From NCBI GenBank assembly GCA_017632095.1, contig JAGBSA010000093.1:1-7768 (forward strand): a stretch of DNA of 7,768 nucleotides, read 5' to 3'. Below, in pieces: positions 1-6,193 of the stretch. Every line of letters begins with the position of its first letter. The stretch's first letter is position 1. A model generated the notes under the pieces. It was given only the letters and a program-made list of their open reading frames with translations, was not told where the DNA came from and made no database searches. The stretch is from Bacteroidales bacterium (GTDB lineage Bacteria; Bacteroidota; Bacteroidia; Bacteroidales; P3). The position numbers and the translations under genes are program-made.

Positions 1-906
1 CGTCAGGGTTTTGAGGAGGGCGGGCGGGTTTTGCACAAGCCGTCTCACCGCTTGTTCGATTTGTTTCTTTGCTTCCGCTTCTTTCTTCTCTCGTTCCAAT
101 CTCTCCGCCTCTGCTTTGCGTCTTCTTTCCTCTTCTTCTCGCAGTCTCTGTTCTTCTTTTTCCTTTTTTCTTATCTCTTCTTGGAGCGGTTGAACTTTGT
201 CTGCAAGATTTATCTCGATGAAATCTTCCCACGGAACTTCGGGTATGCTCTTTGGAATGCGGACGGAGATTTCGGGGAACTCGTCCGACTGTGCTTTAAG
301 CAGGTGATTGCCTTTTCCAAGTAAGATATAGTTATCTTCATCGGCTTGCAGTGTCGCTATAACTTCGTTATTTTTCAGCAATGTGCAGTCTGCATCTGCC
401 ACAACGGTAACTTGGGCTTTGTCTGTCTGCTTTGGCAGGTCGCCCATCACTTTTCGGATTCTTACTTCTACGACATGGTTAAACGTAGGCTCGAATGAGT
501 CGTTTGAAAAGACGGTTGCGAAGTTGTGGCAACCGATTTGGTCTTGAAACTCTTTGTCCAAGTAATCGGGAACGCCGTTTAGCACATTGTCATAGTTGAT
601 TGGGATTATTATTTTGTGGTTTTCCAATGCCAATTCTATTTCTTTGCGTACCCAATCGCCCTCTTGGTTGCATCGTGCGAAGTAATCGGGTGTCAAAACC
701 ATGGCAAAAACCGGTGCGTCAAGGACTGCGGCTTCCAACTTCTTGCCAAAGACTCCGCCTTCCAAGTCATTGTAATCCAAAAAGCAACGATAGCCTGCGT
801 TCTTAAAGGCTAAGTTTAATATTCTGGCGATATCTTTTCCGTCACTGCGGCGATAGGATACGAAAATATCGAAATTCTCTCCTCTTTTGTGCTTTTCCTC
901 TGCCAT
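1..906 (-). CDS. TIR-domain protein with PEGA-like module and coiled coil, C-terminus cut by window edge
   Basis: The reading frame is open from an ATG at 906 through 302 codons to the left edge with no stop, so the protein is incomplete. Residues 11-155 look like a bacterial TIR domain: FDIFVSYRRSD (12-22) is the first strand and box 1, LDYNDLEGG (43-51) the box 2 region, VLTPDYFARC (70-79) a later strand, and GDWVRKEIE (83-91) the helix that in TIR NADases carries the catalytic glutamate, here probably E89. Residues about 164-236 are beta-rich and resemble a PEGA-type module (GKGNHLLKA at 197-205). Residues about 239-288 are almost all E, K, R, Q and A, predicting a long coiled coil. Known TIR families of this kind cleave NAD+ or make nucleotide signals in anti-phage immunity. 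That role is inferred here. The missing C-terminus could carry a sensor or formylglycine-enzyme-like domain. The gene looks richer in GC than its neighbours, which may reflect transfer. The TIR assignment is firm; the function is not. Confidence 0.88.
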   Translation of the reverse strand, partial: MAEEKHKRGENFDIFVSYRRSDGKDIARILNLAFKNAGYRCFLDYNDLEGGVFGKKLEAAVLDAPVFAMVLTPDYFARCNQEGDWVRKEIELALENHKIIIPINYDNVLNGVPDYLDKEFQDQIGCHNFATVFSNDSFEPTFNHVVEVRIRKVMGDLPKQTDKAQVTVVADADCTLLKNNEVIATLQADEDNYILLGKGNHLLKAQSDEFPEISVRIPKSIPEVPWEDFIEINLADKVQPLQEEIRKKEKEEQRLREEEERRRKAEAERLEREKKEAEAKKQIEQAVRRLVQNPPALLKTLT

Positions 907-929
907 TGTCTAATTTCGTTTTCTCGGTA

Positions 930-960
930 CAAAGTTAGAAAAAGTTTCAATAACGACAAA
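930..960 (-). promoter_or_regulatory. Bacteroidota-type promoter of the TIR gene
   Basis: Read on the minus strand, TTTG (960-957) is followed after 19 bases by TAACTTTG (937-930). This matches the primary sigma factor consensus of Bacteroidota, TTTG at -33 and TAnnTTTG at -7. Transcription would start near 925, leaving a leader of roughly 20 A-rich bases before the ATG at 906. This supports the ATG start and separate transcription from the upstream beta-barrel gene. Confidence 0.72.
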
Positions 961-990
961 GATTATTTGCTTGAAAGAATGGCTAAAACG

Positions 991-1023
991 AAACGCCGTT
1001 TGGGTGTTTGCGAAACGGCGTTT
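991..1023 (-). terminator. Hairpin after the beta-barrel gene, probable terminator
   Basis: AAACGCCGTTT (991-1001) and AAACGGCGTTT (1013-1023) form a perfect 11-base-pair stem around an 11-base loop. On the minus strand it lies about 70 bases past the stop codon of the beta-barrel gene and upstream of the TIR promoter. It is followed by a short, interrupted T-rich stretch (CGTTTTAG). The weak T tract makes intrinsic termination plausible rather than certain; it could instead be an operator or an RNA 3'-end stabiliser. Confidence 0.5.
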
Positions 1024-1092
1024 TGGTTTTCTGAAACGAAGAAAGAAAAAATTAAAACGAAGATTTATTTTTGCGAATCCTTACAAGGCTTA

Positions 1093-1773
1093 TTACATTT
1101 TAAGAACCACACTCAGCCAGAGTAGATTGCTTGAAATGTTTGGAAGATTGGTTTTGTCGGAAAAGCCTGTTACGGTAGTGATTCCTTTATGTGCGATGAT
1201 GTTGTAGTCTATGCTTATGCCGACTGCATTATTCCCTGCTGCAGCTTCTTGATTCTTGTATATCCACCAAGTAATGCCGAGAGGGATTATTGTATTCATT
1301 GAGTTCAATGCAAGTTCGGGTTTGTTGCTACGGCTAACGTATTTCATGGTATGAAGAAAGCTGTTGTACTGAACGCCTATGCCTGTTGAGAATTCAAAAT
1401 CGAATCTTCCATGTCTTAGGAATACATAGCTGAATTTTAGTTTGCTGCCATAGCTTCTTAGTTCGGAATATTGCTTTTCGCTTTTTGTTACAGCAGGTGC
1501 TGAAGAGGCGAAGCTTTCGGTAAGTATGGAGAATCTGTTTTTGAAGTAACAACCAAATCCAAGGGTGAATCCGGTTTGCAGAATGGGATTAAAGTCTTTG
1601 TATTCTGGATAATATTCCTTCAATACGTTATTTAGCATTTTCGTATTGTCGAAAAAGCCCATTGAAAAGCCGGCTGTGGATATGAATCCCGAATCTTTTT
1701 CTGTTTTTTGTGCAAATGAATGAGACGAGGTCAAAAGACAGATGATTAATGTGGTGAATACTGTTTTTTTCAT
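1093..1773 (-). CDS. Small outer-membrane beta-barrel protein, function unknown
   Basis: This 226-residue protein begins with a clear Sec signal peptide: MKK, a hydrophobic core to about residue 16, and a signal peptidase I site after SFA (residue 21), leaving Q22 as the mature N-terminus. The mature part has many alternating polar and hydrophobic stretches with glycines and aromatics, such as GFTLGFGCYFKNRF, FDFEFSTGIGVQYNSF and IIPLGITWWIY, and ends in a strand (LLWLSVVLKM). This pattern and length fit the small eight-strand-type OMP beta-barrel families abundant in Bacteroidota. No lipobox and no enzyme motif is visible. The start at 1773 is fixed by the signal peptide. It is divergent from the alkylation repair gene at 1876 and upstream of the TIR gene on the same strand, but a hairpin and a separate promoter lie between them. 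Its ligand or role cannot be read from the sequence. Confidence 0.8.
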   Translation of the reverse strand: MKKTVFTTLIICLLTSSHSFAQKTEKDSGFISTAGFSMGFFDNTKMLNNVLKEYYPEYKDFNPILQTGFTLGFGCYFKNRFSILTESFASSAPAVTKSEKQYSELRSYGSKLKFSYVFLRHGRFDFEFSTGIGVQYNSFLHTMKYVSRSNKPELALNSMNTIIPLGITWWIYKNQEAAAGNNAVGISIDYNIIAHKGITTVTGFSDKTNLPNISSNLLWLSVVLKM

Positions 1774-1849
1774 AATATTTTAATTTTTTGAGATTTGCTA
1801 AAAAGAGAAACAACTCAAGGCAACAATGGTTCGGTATGCTGAAAAATAT

Positions 1850-1857
1850 TATTTTTG
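1850..1857 (+). promoter_or_regulatory. -7 box of the DNA alkylation repair gene
   Basis: TATTTTTG matches the Bacteroidota -7 consensus TAnnTTTG, 18 bases before the ATG at 1876, giving a very short leader. No good -33 TTTG is seen about 19 bases upstream (the region reads ATGGTTCGG), so the promoter may be weak or depend on an activator. The 102-base divergent region must also hold the start site for the beta-barrel gene on the other strand. Confidence 0.5.
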
Positions 1858-1875
1858 TAAAGAAATAACACCGCC

Positions 1876-2574
1876 ATGATAAGAGATGAATTGCTGAATA
1901 TGCAGGATAGGGAATACAAACAGTTTATTGCTAAATTGGTTCCTACAATCGATTCTGCGAAGATAATAGGCATAAGGACGCCTGCTCTAAGGAAATATGC
2001 GAAGTCTTTATTCGAAACACCCGATGCAGAGGTTTTTGTTTCAAGTCTTCCTCATGCTTATTTTGAAGAAAACAATCTTCATTCCTTTCTTTTAGAGAAG
2101 ATAAAGGATTTTGACAAGTGTTTGTCGGAAGTTGAACGCTTTTTGCCGTATATTGATAATTGGGCTACATGTGATTCTTTTAATCCGGCGTGTTTTAAGA
2201 ATAATAAATCAAAGCTAATAAACAGCATACGCAAATGGATACTCAGTCCTCTTACTTATGAATGTCGTTTCGGTATGCTTAATTTGATGCGTTATTATCT
2301 TGAAGATGATATGTTCAGAGATGAATATTTCGATTGGGTTGCAGAGGTTAGGAGTGAGGAGTACTATATTAAAATGATGCAAGCTTGGTTCTTTGCAACA
2401 GCTCTGGCAAAACAATATGAGAAAACTTATGACTTTTTATCAGAAAAAAGACTTGATGTTTGGACTCATAATAAGGCTATTCAGAAAGCAAGAGAGAGTT
2501 TTCGTTTGAGCGAGGAAAATAAACAGAAATTAGCATTGCTGAAGATAAAATCAAATCTCAAGAAGTTGAAATAA
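1876..2574 (+). CDS. DNA alkylation repair protein, AlkD family
   Basis: The 232-residue all-helical protein matches the AlkD-like (COG4912) family of HEAT-like-repeat DNA glycosylases, which remove 3- and 7-alkylated purines in the cytoplasm without flipping the base into a pocket. The family signature G-x-R-x-P-x-L-R-x-x-AK is present at 32-43 (GIRTPALRKYAK). DNA contact and catalytic positions known from Bacillus cereus AlkD (W109, D113, W187) have convincing counterparts at W96, D100 (in NWATCD) and W171, with the same four-residue spacing between the first pair and nearly the same distance to the third. Length is usual for the family. It appears monocistronic: the beta-barrel gene is divergent and butyrate kinase downstream has its own promoter. 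Family assignment is strong; substrate range is inferred, and some family members bind structured DNA rather than excise bases. Confidence 0.9.
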   Translation: MIRDELLNMQDREYKQFIAKLVPTIDSAKIIGIRTPALRKYAKSLFETPDAEVFVSSLPHAYFEENNLHSFLLEKIKDFDKCLSEVERFLPYIDNWATCDSFNPACFKNNKSKLINSIRKWILSPLTYECRFGMLNLMRYYLEDDMFRDEYFDWVAEVRSEEYYIKMMQAWFFATALAKQYEKTYDFLSEKRLDVWTHNKAIQKARESFRLSEENKQKLALLKIKSNLKKLK

Positions 2575-2650
2575 GGATATATTTTACTAATTCAAAGAAT
2601 TACGAATTCGTTTTCAAAAAAAGAATTTTGCTGATAAAATTATGCTTACA

Positions 2651-2682
2651 TTTGTATAAGATAAAGTTTTGCATTATCTTTG
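2651..2682 (+). promoter_or_regulatory. Promoter of butyrate kinase
   Basis: TTTG (2651-2654), 20 bases, then TATCTTTG (2675-2682) closely match the Bacteroidota -33/-7 consensus. The predicted start near 2689 gives a leader of about 33 bases that is strongly A-rich before the ATG at 2722, a feature of well-translated genes in this phylum. No convincing terminator for the upstream gene was seen between 2575 and 2650. Confidence 0.72.
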
Positions 2683-2721
2683 CAAAATTGATAGGAAATA
2701 AAAGAAATAAAAACATTAAAT

Positions 2722-3801
2722 ATGGATTCAAGAAAATTGATTTTGGCAATCAACCCTGGTTCTACTTCAACCAAGATTGCCATATATGATGGTGAAGAAC
2801 AGTTGTTTGTAAAGAACATAAAGCATTCAGCTGAGGAAATTGCAAAATTTGAATGTATAGCTGACCAATACGAATTTCGTAAAGATATAATATTGGCAGA
2901 AGTTGCTCAAGCCGGCTTTGATGTAAAAGATTTCAAAGTTATAGTTGGTAGAGGTGGTTTGGTAAAACCTATTTCTTCTGGAGTATGGGGCGTAAACCAA
3001 GCTATGTTGGAAGATTTGAAAAAAGGAGTTTCAGGACAACACGCTTGCAACTTGGGAGGTTTGATTGCTCATGATATAGCTTCTTCTTTGGAAAATGTAC
3101 CTGCAATAATCGCTGACCCGGTTGTTGTAGATGAAATGCACGATTTGGCAAGAGTGAGCGGACATCCAAAATTCCCTCGTTTGAGTATTTTCCATGCGTT
3201 GAACCAAAAGGCAATCGCAAGACGTTATGCAAAGGATCAAGGAAAGAAATACGAAGATCTTAATTTGATTGTTGTACATCTTGGTGGTGGAGTGAGCGTT
3301 GGCGTTCACCAAAACGGTTTGGTAATAGATGTAAACCAAGCTTTAGATGGTGAAGGTCCTTTCTCACCTGAAAGAACAGGCTCTTTGCCGGTTAATGAAG
3401 TTGTTGATATTTGTTTCTCTGGCGAATATACAAAGGCTGAAATTAAGAAAATGATTGTAGGAGGCGGCGGATATGTTGCTTATCTTGGCACAAACGACGC
3501 TTACGAAGTTGAAACAAAAGCAAAAGAAGGAAGTAAAGATCACGCCTTTATTCAATCTGCTATGGCATATCAAGTAGCTAAAGAAATCGGAGCTGCTGCT
3601 ACAGTTTTGAATGGAAAGGTTGATGCTATTCTTTTGACAGGTGGTATTGCTAAAGGAAAACCATTCAATGATGAAGTTATCGAAAGAGTTAAATTCATTG
3701 CTCCTGTTGCTGTTTACCCAGGAGAAGATGAAATGGGCGCTTTAGCAATGAATGCTACTATGTTCTTGAATAACGAAATCGAATGTAAAGAATATAAATA
3801 G
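2722..3801 (+). CDS. buk: Butyrate kinase
   Basis: The 359-residue protein belongs to the acetokinase (ASKHA) fold family and matches butyrate kinase in length and motifs. It converts butyryl phosphate and ADP to butyrate and ATP in the cytoplasm, the last step of the phosphotransbutyrylase route, or acts in the reverse direction. Visible motifs are the N-terminal phosphate loop NPGSTSTK (11-18), HALNQKAIARR (158-168), the second phosphate loop HLGGGVSVG (186-194), GPFSPERTGSLP (212-223), the adenosine loop LTGGIA (305-310) and YPGEDEMGALA (332-342). Acetate kinase is about 40 residues longer and has different signature sequences. A branched-chain fatty acid kinase (isobutyrate) cannot be excluded. 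In many genomes the gene directly follows phosphate butyryltransferase (ptb); here the preceding gene is an AlkD protein, so any partner must be elsewhere. The near-consensus promoter and terminator make it a single-gene transcript. Confidence 0.95.
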   Translation: MDSRKLILAINPGSTSTKIAIYDGEEQLFVKNIKHSAEEIAKFECIADQYEFRKDIILAEVAQAGFDVKDFKVIVGRGGLVKPISSGVWGVNQAMLEDLKKGVSGQHACNLGGLIAHDIASSLENVPAIIADPVVVDEMHDLARVSGHPKFPRLSIFHALNQKAIARRYAKDQGKKYEDLNLIVVHLGGGVSVGVHQNGLVIDVNQALDGEGPFSPERTGSLPVNEVVDICFSGEYTKAEIKKMIVGGGGYVAYLGTNDAYEVETKAKEGSKDHAFIQSAMAYQVAKEIGAAATVLNGKVDAILLTGGIAKGKPFNDEVIERVKFIAPVAVYPGEDEMGALAMNATMFLNNEIECKEYK

Positions 3802-3820
3802 CAAATAAAGCTATTAAAAT

Positions 3821-3852
3821 AAAAATAGGGACTTTTTCAAGTCCCTATTTTT
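3821..3852. terminator. Bidirectional terminator between convergent transcripts
   Basis: AAAAATAGGGACTT (3821-3834), loop TTTC, and AAGTCCCTATTTTT (3839-3852) form a perfect 14-base-pair stem with a four-base loop. The A run on the left and T run on the right give a T tract in both directions, a standard bidirectional intrinsic terminator. It lies 19 bases after the butyrate kinase stop and 7 bases before the end of the methyltransferase gene on the other strand, serving both. Confidence 0.93.
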
Positions 3853-3859
3853 GTTTTGG

Positions 3860-5044
3860 TTAATCTATGTTTTGCTTGCTTGCTTTCTTACTGCCATGGT
3901 ACAAATCAAATTTGCAGAATTTACATTCCAAATTGGAGTTGTAAACGGTTATCTTTTTGCTTGGCTTTAATCCGATTTTCTTTAAGGCAAAGAAATCTGA
4001 AGAAATAACCCATGCAGTATTGCCTTCGTATTTTGATTTGAAAGCATTGCCGATTCTTTCGTACAAAGCAATTATGTCATCTACCTCTATTCTTTCTCCA
4101 TAAGGAGGATTGGTGATAACCATAGTTTTACCTTCAGGTGGTAATTGCTCCTCTATTGGACAACGGAATAGCTCTATGTCTTTGTGAAGTTTTGCAAAAT
4201 TGATGTTTTCTCTTGCTTCGTTTATTGCACTTTGAGATACGTCGCTTCCCCAAATTTCGTAATCGAAGTCGCAAATCTTCTTGTTTTCTTCTTCTTGTAT
4301 GCGTTTCCATTCCGGCATCGAGAAATCAGCCCACTTCTTAAAGGCAAAGCGTTTTCTATAATATTGAGCCGGGATATTGTAGGCATACATTGCAGCCTCT
4401 ATAAGTAAGGTTCCACTTCCGCACATTGGGTCAAAGAAGTTGCAATCTTTTTTCCAACCGCTTAATTGTATCAATCCTGCGGCTGTAACCTCATTCAAAG
4501 GTGCTTGTCCGTTGTTTTGACGATAGTTTCTCTTGTGAAGGCTGTCTCCGGAGGAGTCAAGAGAGATTGTAACCATGTTTTCGTAAATGTGAAGATTCAA
4601 TTTGATGTCGTAATTGTCCTTATCGACTACAGGGCGTTGGTTAAACATTTTACGGAATCGGTCACATATTGCGTCTTTTGTTTTTTGTGCTGCGTAAAGA
4701 GAGTGTTTGAATATGTTGCTATTCACAGAATGGTCGATGTAAATTTTAGCATCGCAATTCATATACTTCTCCCACTTTATCGCAAAGACGTTTTGATACA
4801 ACTCATGCTCGGTATTAGCCTCGAAAACGGAGATTGGACGTAGTATAGTCAAGGCTGTGCGTAGGCAATAATTAGCTCGGTAAAGCAAATTCATATCTCC
4901 TTCAAAGCTTACGGCTCTACACAATACGTTTATATTGCTTGCGCCTAATGATTCCAATTCTTTAGCCAATACTTCTTCTAAGCCAAACATCGTTTTGGCT
5001 ATCATGTTGAATTTTTTCGTTTCTTTACTTTCGAAAATCGCCAT
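3860..5044 (-). CDS. THUMP-domain class I RNA methyltransferase (RlmL N-terminal-like)
   Basis: This 394-residue protein couples an N-terminal ferredoxin-like and THUMP RNA-binding region (about 13-165) to a Rossmann-fold methyltransferase domain. KTMFGLEEVLAKEL (17-30) is typical of the family's start. LHKRNYR (169-175) is the conserved linker motif, DPMCGSGTLLIE (205-216) the SAM-binding motif I, and NPPYGER (312-318) the catalytic motif IV of N2-guanine or N6-adenine methyltransferases. It resembles the first half of E. coli RlmL (YcbY), which methylates G2445 of 23S rRNA, and lacks the second methyltransferase domain of that fusion; the exact target is inferred. I chose ATG at 5044, five bases after the thioesterase stop. 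A GTG at 5050 overlapping that stop is in frame and would add two residues. It is the last gene of the minus-strand operon and ends at the shared terminator. Confidence 0.9.
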   Translation of the reverse strand: MAIFESKETKKFNMIAKTMFGLEEVLAKELESLGASNINVLCRAVSFEGDMNLLYRANYCLRTALTILRPISVFEANTEHELYQNVFAIKWEKYMNCDAKIYIDHSVNSNIFKHSLYAAQKTKDAICDRFRKMFNQRPVVDKDNYDIKLNLHIYENMVTISLDSSGDSLHKRNYRQNNGQAPLNEVTAAGLIQLSGWKKDCNFFDPMCGSGTLLIEAAMYAYNIPAQYYRKRFAFKKWADFSMPEWKRIQEEENKKICDFDYEIWGSDVSQSAINEARENINFAKLHKDIELFRCPIEEQLPPEGKTMVITNPPYGERIEVDDIIALYERIGNAFKSKYEGNTAWVISSDFFALKKIGLKPSKKITVYNSNLECKFCKFDLYHGSKKASKQNID

Positions 5045-5049
5045 AAGCA

Positions 5050-5430
5050 CTATAATTTACTTAAGAATTTATTAGTCTCAACAATAACTCTGCTGTGTGT
5101 AGCCTCACCAATCTTACCTTGTTCGTCGTAAGCAATTATATTAAACGCCAATTTCTTGCCGTCAACCTTGCTTAAGAAACTCTCACATGTTATTGTGCTT
5201 CCTATTTTCGAGGCTTTGATATGTTTAGCATTGATTTCAATACCCACACTTACGCATCCATCGGGTAGAAGTCCCATTACAGATTCATTAGCCGTTTTTT
5301 CCATCAATGCAATCATTGCCGGAGTTGCGTAAACCTCCACATTACCCGAGCCAAATGCAATAGCTGTGTTATTTTCATCAACTTTAGTTTCCTGCTTTCC
5401 GCAGATTCCGCTTGCTATGTTAATATCCAT
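5050..5430 (-). CDS. Hotdog-fold thioesterase, FlK-like
   Basis: The 126-residue protein has the length and pattern of a single hotdog domain acyl-CoA thioesterase of the FlK (fluoroacetyl-CoA thioesterase) type. VYATPAMIALMEKTA (33-47) is the central hotdog helix and GEATHSRVIV (108-117) the typical last strand. The FlK catalytic residues T42, E50 and H76 have exact spacing counterparts here at T36, E44 and H70, so hydrolytic activity on a short acyl-CoA is likely. The physiological substrate is unknown; fluoroacetyl-CoA itself is very unlikely in this setting. Members in Bacteroidota are usually annotated only as thioesterase family proteins. It starts 25 bases after the nucleotidyltransferase stop, within an A/T-rich gap (5431-5455) that holds no visible terminator, and runs to within five bases of the methyltransferase ATG, so it is probably cotranscribed with both. 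Confidence 0.85.
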   Translation of the reverse strand: MDINIASGICGKQETKVDENNTAIAFGSGNVEVYATPAMIALMEKTANESVMGLLPDGCVSVGIEINAKHIKASKIGSTITCESFLSKVDGKKLAFNIIAYDEQGKIGEATHSRVIVETNKFLSKL

Positions 5431-5455
5431 AAATTATGTATTGTTATTTTATTAT

Positions 5456-6193
5456 TCAGTTTAATTGTTTCAATAAAATCTCTTGAGCAATTGCATAATC
5501 CTCAGGGACTCCTATATCTATAAAGAAGCCATCTGAAACAATAGCATAAAGACTTTGTTCACTAACTTTCTTTTCCAAAAAGTCTTTTTCAAAAGAGAAT
5601 ACCTCATCTTCAGCTTTGTCTGAAAAAACATTGCGATTCACCACATAGACACCTGTGTTTATCAAACATTGTTCTCGATATGCTTTTTCTTCAAAAGCAG
5701 TTACGATACCATTTTCCAAGCTTACAGCTCCGTATCTTTCAACCTTTTCTAATGATTTCAAAACTAACAATGTATGAAACTTCGTTTCAGAAAATTGTTT
5801 CTTGATTTCAAAAAATTGTTTCTTGATTTCGCTAAGCTGAAACTTGATTATGCTATCGCCATTCAAAATTAAGACATTTTCACTCTGAGTTTTTCTTAAC
5901 GCTTTTGCAATTGCACCACCGGTTCCCAAAGGACTATGCTCAACAGAATAAAGAATCTCCATATCCTCAAAGCGGTTGCCATAAAGGGATTCAATCTTCT
6001 CGTGCATATAACCTGTTGCAAGGATTATCCTTTTCACACCTTGCAAACTCAAATACTTCATTAAAACAGATAAAAAGGGAATGCCGTTTATTGGAGCCAA
6101 AGGTTTTGGTACATCACTGACAACTCCTCTCAACCTTGTACCCATTCCACCGCATAGAATAACGGCTTCGTCTATTGTTTCTAAATTTGCCAT
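5456..6193 (-). CDS. hddC: Sugar-phosphate nucleotidyltransferase, D-glycero-alpha-D-manno-heptose 1-phosphate guanylyltransferase-like
   Basis: The 245-residue protein is a cytoplasmic nucleotidyltransferase of the NTP_transferase family (GT-A-like fold), which joins a sugar 1-phosphate to NTP. Motifs are the nucleotide loop CGGMGTRLR (14-22), VPKPLAPING (28-37), LGTGGAI (89-95), the metal-binding LNGDS (110-114, D113) and IDIGVPEDY (225-233). Its gene overlaps the end of the HddA-like kinase gene by 13 bases, which suggests translational coupling. This pairing is the main reason for choosing the GDP-heptose enzyme HddC over mannose or glucose 1-phosphate transferases, so nucleotide and sugar specificity are inferred. 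An in-frame 21-base duplication gives EIKKQF twice (122-134) directly after the metal-binding strand. The ATG at 6193 fits the family start shortly before the nucleotide loop. Confidence 0.85.
   Translation of the reverse strand: MANLETIDEAVILCGGMGTRLRGVVSDVPKPLAPINGIPFLSVLMKYLSLQGVKRIILATGYMHEKIESLYGNRFEDMEILYSVEHSPLGTGGAIAKALRKTQSENVLILNGDSIIKFQLSEIKKQFFEIKKQFSETKFHTLLVLKSLEKVERYGAVSLENGIVTAFEEKAYREQCLINTGVYVVNRNVFSDKAEDEVFSFEKDFLEKKVSEQSLYAIVSDGFFIDIGVPEDYAIAQEILLKQLN
5788..5830. repeat. In-frame 21-base tandem duplication inside the nucleotidyltransferase gene
   Basis: AAAATTGTTTCTTGATTTC occurs at 5791-5809 and again at 5812-5830, a period of 21 bases. The units differ only at 5790 (G) versus 5811 (A). 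Being seven codons long it keeps the frame and duplicates EIKKQF in the encoded protein (residues about 122-134). The near identity at DNA level points to a recent slippage or duplication event. Confidence 0.88.

Noticed and set aside
11..324. Two overlapping plus-strand open frames near the left edge
   Set aside because: They are antisense to the coiled-coil and PEGA-like coding part of the TIR gene. Their runs of S, F, L and C are the expected reverse reading of E/K/R-rich codons.
1079..1088. CCTTACAAGG palindrome just after the beta-barrel stop
   Set aside because: A four-base-pair stem with a two-base loop is too small to form a terminator or a convincing binding site.
600..1207. Plus-strand open frames of 65-78 codons across the TIR start and the following gap
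   Set aside because: They are antisense to the TIR domain or span the intergenic hairpin, with no family resemblance and no plausible start signals.
2575..2650. Short AATTC/GAATT repeats after the alkylation repair gene as a possible terminator
   Set aside because: Only five-base A/T-rich arms with no stable stem and no T tract following; not separable from chance in A/T-rich DNA.
3002..3339. Minus-strand open frames of 76 and 102 codons
   Set aside because: They are antisense to butyrate kinase, whose motifs are complete on the plus strand.
4466..4843. Plus-strand open frame of 125 codons
   Set aside because: It lies wholly antisense to the THUMP-methyltransferase gene, which has clear motifs on the other strand; its translation shows no recognisable domain.
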